NCBI GenBank assembly: GCA_003538495.1
Contig: DPSD01000384.1
Coordinates: forward strand, 1 to 7,097
DNA length: 7,097 nucleotides
Direction: 5' to 3'
From: Accumulibacter sp.
GTDB taxonomy: Bacteria; Pseudomonadota; Gammaproteobacteria; Burkholderiales; Rhodocyclaceae
This document shows, one piece after another, positions 4,777-7,097 of the stretch (position 1 is the first letter of the stretch; each line of letters begins with the position of its first letter). The position numbers and the translations under genes were made by a program. Below the pieces are notes generated by a model. That model made no database searches. It saw nothing but the letters and a program-made list of their open reading frames with translations, and was not told the DNA's origin.

Positions 4777-5127
4777 ATGTTTAGACGCTTCTTCTTCGTC
4801 CTTTTGATAGTGATGCTGCCGCTCCAGTCCACCTGGGCGACGGCGAAAGCCTATTGCGAGCACGAACAGGGCAGCGCTGGCCAGCATTTCGGACATGACG
4901 CGCACCAGCATCAGGCCAGCCATGAGGAGAACACAGGCGATAGCGGATCGGCGCCCCCTCATGCAGACTGCGGCTTCTGCCATCATGGCAGCGTCGGCGT
5001 GGCGTCCTCATTGCTTGACACACCGTCATCCGCGTCGACATTCCCGGTAGTCTGGCCGGAAAGCAGCCTTATCCCCACCGTCTTTATCGAGGGCCCTGAT
5101 CGGCCCGACTGGCTACCCGCCGCCTGA
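4777..5127 (+). CDS. czcI: CzcI-like periplasmic protein of a cation-efflux operon
   Basis: 116 residues. A signal peptide covers about 1-22 (MFRRFFFVLLIVMLPLQSTWA), followed by the mature CzcI-type features. These are Cys27 in AYCEHE, the His cluster HFGHDAHQHQ at 37-46 with H49, a C65-x-x-C68-H69-H70 motif, and a C-terminal hydrophobic part ending GPDRPDWLPAA. CzcI is the small exported protein encoded at the front of czcCBA operons, thought to take part in metal sensing or regulation. The downstream czcC- and czcB-like genes support the call. I chose ATG 4777 because it begins at the signal peptide. An in-frame ATG at 4732 would add 15 residues with no export feature. No Shine-Dalgarno is visible at 4777, so expression may be leaderless. 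The symbol is by family and position. Confidence 0.82.
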   Translation: MFRRFFFVLLIVMLPLQSTWATAKAYCEHEQGSAGQHFGHDAHQHQASHEENTGDSGSAPPHADCGFCHHGSVGVASSLLDTPSSASTFPVVWPESSLIPTVFIEGPDRPDWLPAA

Positions 5128-5136
5128 TCCGGCGGG
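5116..5136 (+). terminator. GC-rich hairpin across the czcI-like stop
   Basis: CCCGCCG at 5116-5122 and CGGCGGG at 5130-5136 make a perfect 7-bp stem with loop CCTGATC, which includes the TGA stop. There is no U-tract. With the second hairpin downstream it may act as an attenuation or mRNA-processing point between czcI and czcC. Confidence 0.4.
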
Positions 5137-5171
5137 ACGCTCCCAGTCTCCAGCTTTCCGGTTGTCGCTCT

Positions 5172-5189
5172 GCCTGCTTTCTTGCAGGC
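5172..5189 (+). promoter_or_regulatory. Second hairpin in the czcI-czcC spacer
   Basis: GCCTGC at 5172-5177 and GCAGGC at 5184-5189 form a perfect 6-bp stem around TTTCTT. It is 60 bases upstream of the czcC-like start. A regulatory or RNA-processing role is only inferred from its position. Confidence 0.35.
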
Positions 5190-5248
5190 GAGCTCGCATT
5201 CCGTCGGATTTCTCCCCCCGATCCATCAAACGGAGATTTCGACGAGAT

Positions 5249-6529
5249 ATGCTTTCGACCATCCATTGCGGGCGCTTGGCCCGTTTCACCGTCGCACTGG
5301 CTCTAACGATTGCCGCGTTCGCTGCGCCAGCGGCAGAGCCCCCGCTGACCCTGACACGCGCCTGGCAGGTTGCCGAAGAAGCCAACCCCATTCTCAAGGC
5401 GGCAGAGGCAAATTTCTCCGCCGCCGATGGGCAGCTTACCGATACCGCTGGGCTGCTCTGGAACAACCCGGAACTGACCGTTGAAGGCTTGCGCCGCCAG
5501 GTACCTCAGCCCGGATCCGGAAATGATGTCCACAGCGAATGGGGTGCCGAGATCTCGCAGACGCTGGAGATTGCCGGCCAGCACGGCTATCGTCGTGGAG
5601 CCGCCGAGCTGGATTTATCGGCACTCAAGGAGAGCGTCGCGGACACGCGCCAACAGGTGCGCGCCGAAGTCGAGCGAAAGTTTGTCCACGTACTCGGACT
5701 CCAGACACGGGTGGACATGGAGTCCCAACTTGTCGGCTTGATCAAGGACAACGTCGCTGTCGCCCGGAAACGCTTTGCGGCGGGTGAGGATACCAGGCTC
5801 GACAACAATCTCGCCGAAGTCGAGCTGGGACGCGCCGCCAACCAGCTTGAGTCGGTGCGCGAACAGCTCATACAGGCCCGCGCCGATCTCGCGGCAACAC
5901 TGCAGCTGCCTGCCGAGGCACTGCCTGACGCGCAGGGATCACTCTCTGCTCCCGCTGCGCTCCCATACACCTTGGACCAAATGCTGATTGCGGCTGCGAA
6001 TCGTCCCCGACTGCGCGCCCTCGACCACCAGGAGCAGGCGGCGCGCAGCCGCCTGGGTCTGGAACGTGCGGCAGCGTATCCGGATGTGACCATAGGTCTG
6101 TTCTCAGGCCGCGAAGGGCCGGGCAATGAACGCGAAAAGCTCTCGGGCGTGCGTGTTTCACTGCCGCTGCCGCTGTTTCGCCGCAATGCCGCCGGTATCG
6201 GCAAGGCAAGCACCGAGCTTAGCCAGGTCCAGATCGAACGACAGGCCGCCATTCGGGACACGCAGGCGAATGTGCGCGCCCTCTGGCAAAAACTGGACAG
6301 CCTGCGCGGACGGGTGAAACGGCTGGAGCAGATGGTCCTGCAAGGCCTGCAGGAAAATCAGCGCCTATCAACGGCGGCCTACCGCGCCGGCGAAATCAGC
6401 CTGACACAACTCCTGCTCGCAACCCGGCAGGTCCTGGATACCCGCCGCGAGGTGCTGGAAGCGATGACCGATCTCGCCCTAACCCGCGTTGAACTGGAAC
6501 TGGCGGCAGCTTGGAGCGTGCAGAAATGA
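5249..6529 (+). CDS. czcC: CzcC-like outer-membrane factor of an RND cation efflux system
   Basis: 426 residues, close to CzcC (about 418). It has an export signal at about 1-29 (ending APAAE) and then two outer-membrane-efflux (TolC-type) repeats. First-repeat hallmarks are LTLTRAWQVAEEANP at 33-47, LLWNNPELTVEG at 69-80 and EISQTLEIAGQHGYRR at 101-116. Long coiled-coil helices follow. The second repeat includes RPRLRALDHQEQAARSRLGL, YPDVTIGLFSGREG and VRVSLPLPLFRRNAAGI. In the family the protein forms a trimeric duct from periplasm to outside, taking metal ions from the CzcA/CzcB pump. ATG 5249 is chosen because it starts at the signal peptide; GGAG at 5232-5235 is rather far (13 bases). 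An in-frame TTG at 5162 would add 29 basic residues and is unlikely. Related TolC subfamilies (CusC/NccC) cannot be excluded, but CzcI and the His-rich CzcB favour Czc. Confidence 0.88.
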   Translation: MLSTIHCGRLARFTVALALTIAAFAAPAAEPPLTLTRAWQVAEEANPILKAAEANFSAADGQLTDTAGLLWNNPELTVEGLRRQVPQPGSGNDVHSEWGAEISQTLEIAGQHGYRRGAAELDLSALKESVADTRQQVRAEVERKFVHVLGLQTRVDMESQLVGLIKDNVAVARKRFAAGEDTRLDNNLAEVELGRAANQLESVREQLIQARADLAATLQLPAEALPDAQGSLSAPAALPYTLDQMLIAAANRPRLRALDHQEQAARSRLGLERAAAYPDVTIGLFSGREGPGNEREKLSGVRVSLPLPLFRRNAAGIGKASTELSQVQIERQAAIRDTQANVRALWQKLDSLRGRVKRLEQMVLQGLQENQRLSTAAYRAGEISLTQLLLATRQVLDTRREVLEAMTDLALTRVELELAAAWSVQK

Positions 6530-6591
6530 AGCAGACCGCCTACTCGTCGCCTCGGCACGCCAACGAGCTATCACCCATTGAAGGAGCATTC

Positions 6592-7097
6592 GTGAAGAAT
6601 CCATTCGCACATCGATTGACCGGATTGGTCGCCCTCGCCTTGGCGGGCTTGATCCTTGGCGGCTGCGGCAAGAGTGAGGCACCGCAGGCACCGGCATCCA
6701 AGAGCGCATCCGTCGGGCATGCTGGCGACACGCACGCCGCGACAGAAAAGCCCGACGCGCACGAAGGCGAGGACGATCACGGCGAGGCCGAACCGATCAA
6801 ACTAAGCCTTGAGGAAATCCAGGCCGACGGGATCAAAATCGAAGACCTCGCGGAACAGGCGTTGAGCGAGCAACTAGTGCTCACCGCTACCATTCATCCC
6901 AATCAGGAGCGCATCACGCACGTCTCACCCCGGGTGCCAGGGCGCATCGTCAAGGTCGAGGCCAAGCTCGGCGACCTGGTGAAGACCGGGCAGACATTGG
7001 CGGTCCTTGACAGCCTGGAAGTGGGCGAGGCGCACTCGAATTATCTCCAGGCGAGAAGTCAGCACGCCGTGGCGAAGGCCGACTTCGAGCGCGCCGA
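6592..7097 (+). CDS. czcB: CzcB-like membrane-fusion protein, partial (runs off the window)
   Basis: The first 168 codons are seen. A GTG start with AAGGAG at 6581-6586 five bases upstream gives a lipoprotein-type signal: hydrophobic 11-22, then GGC with C25 as the likely lipidated residue. A His/Asp/Glu-rich metal-binding segment at about 43-67 (H43, H48, H57, H63) is typical of CzcB. A beta-barrel-like part follows, then the lipoyl-type hairpin domain from about 109 (THVSPRVPGRIVKVEAKLGD to VLDSLE) and the start of the alpha-helical hairpin. In the family this periplasmic adaptor joins the CzcA pump to the CzcC duct. An in-frame ATG at 6526 overlaps the czcC stop (ATGA) but would put C25 at about residue 47, so GTG is preferred. 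CzcA should follow beyond 7097. Confidence 0.88.
   Translation, partial: MKNPFAHRLTGLVALALAGLILGGCGKSEAPQAPASKSASVGHAGDTHAATEKPDAHEGEDDHGEAEPIKLSLEEIQADGIKIEDLAEQALSEQLVLTATIHPNQERITHVSPRVPGRIVKVEAKLGDLVKTGQTLAVLDSLEVGEAHSNYLQARSQHAVAKADFERA

Noticed and set aside
4584..4832. 82-codon - strand ORF across the czcI promoter
   Set aside because: It overlaps the czcI start on the opposite strand, has no motif, and reads through the hairpin and direct repeats of the intergenic region.
5587..6261. 224-codon - strand ORF within czcC
   Set aside because: Ser/Arg-rich antisense of a clear TolC-family gene.

Overview
The window is GC-rich proteobacterial DNA, probably a beta- or gammaproteobacterium of the Burkholderiales or Xanthomonadales kind. 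That placement rests on protein flavour only: an HflC/FabI pair, CzcI/CzcC/CzcB-type proteins and a YhcG-type nuclease. No rRNA, tRNA, CRISPR array, intact transposase or integrase is visible. The layout suggests an accessory metal-resistance region carrying scars of past rearrangement.

Left part (1-1849, + strand): an HflC-type SPFH membrane protein, then a FabI-type enoyl-ACP reductase. Both look intact.

Copper-type block (about 1960-3101, + strand): a palindrome with the CusR/CopR-box layout (ATGACA-N4-TGTCAT) precedes three tightly packed genes. They encode an exported methionine-rich protein, a 49-residue protein with a Cys-Cys and a His-rich tail, and an exported single-haem cytochrome c. 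An 8-bp hairpin separates the first two genes and a 7-bp hairpin follows the last. The inferred job is periplasmic handling of copper or silver. I know of no characterised system with exactly this composition, and it is the best candidate here for something undescribed.

Scarred middle (3102-4560, - strand): a YhcG/DUF1016 PD-(D/E)XK nuclease gene is broken twice, by an extra C in a C6 run near the start and by one in-frame amber codon. A 51-codon ORF overlaps its stop. Upstream, and overlapping its start, is a 42-codon relic of an OmpR-type response regulator cut off early in the receiver domain. A 16-bp near-palindrome, probably its old binding site, is still present. The nuclease segment seems to have joined, or been brought by rearrangement, next to a metal-responsive two-component regulator gene and destroyed it.

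Right part (4777-7097, + strand, running off the end): czcI-like, czcC-like and the start of czcB-like. This is the front of a CzcCBA-type RND efflux operon for divalent cations such as cobalt, zinc and cadmium. CzcA should lie beyond the window. The response-regulator relic points away from this operon, so its partner regulation may have been lost locally.
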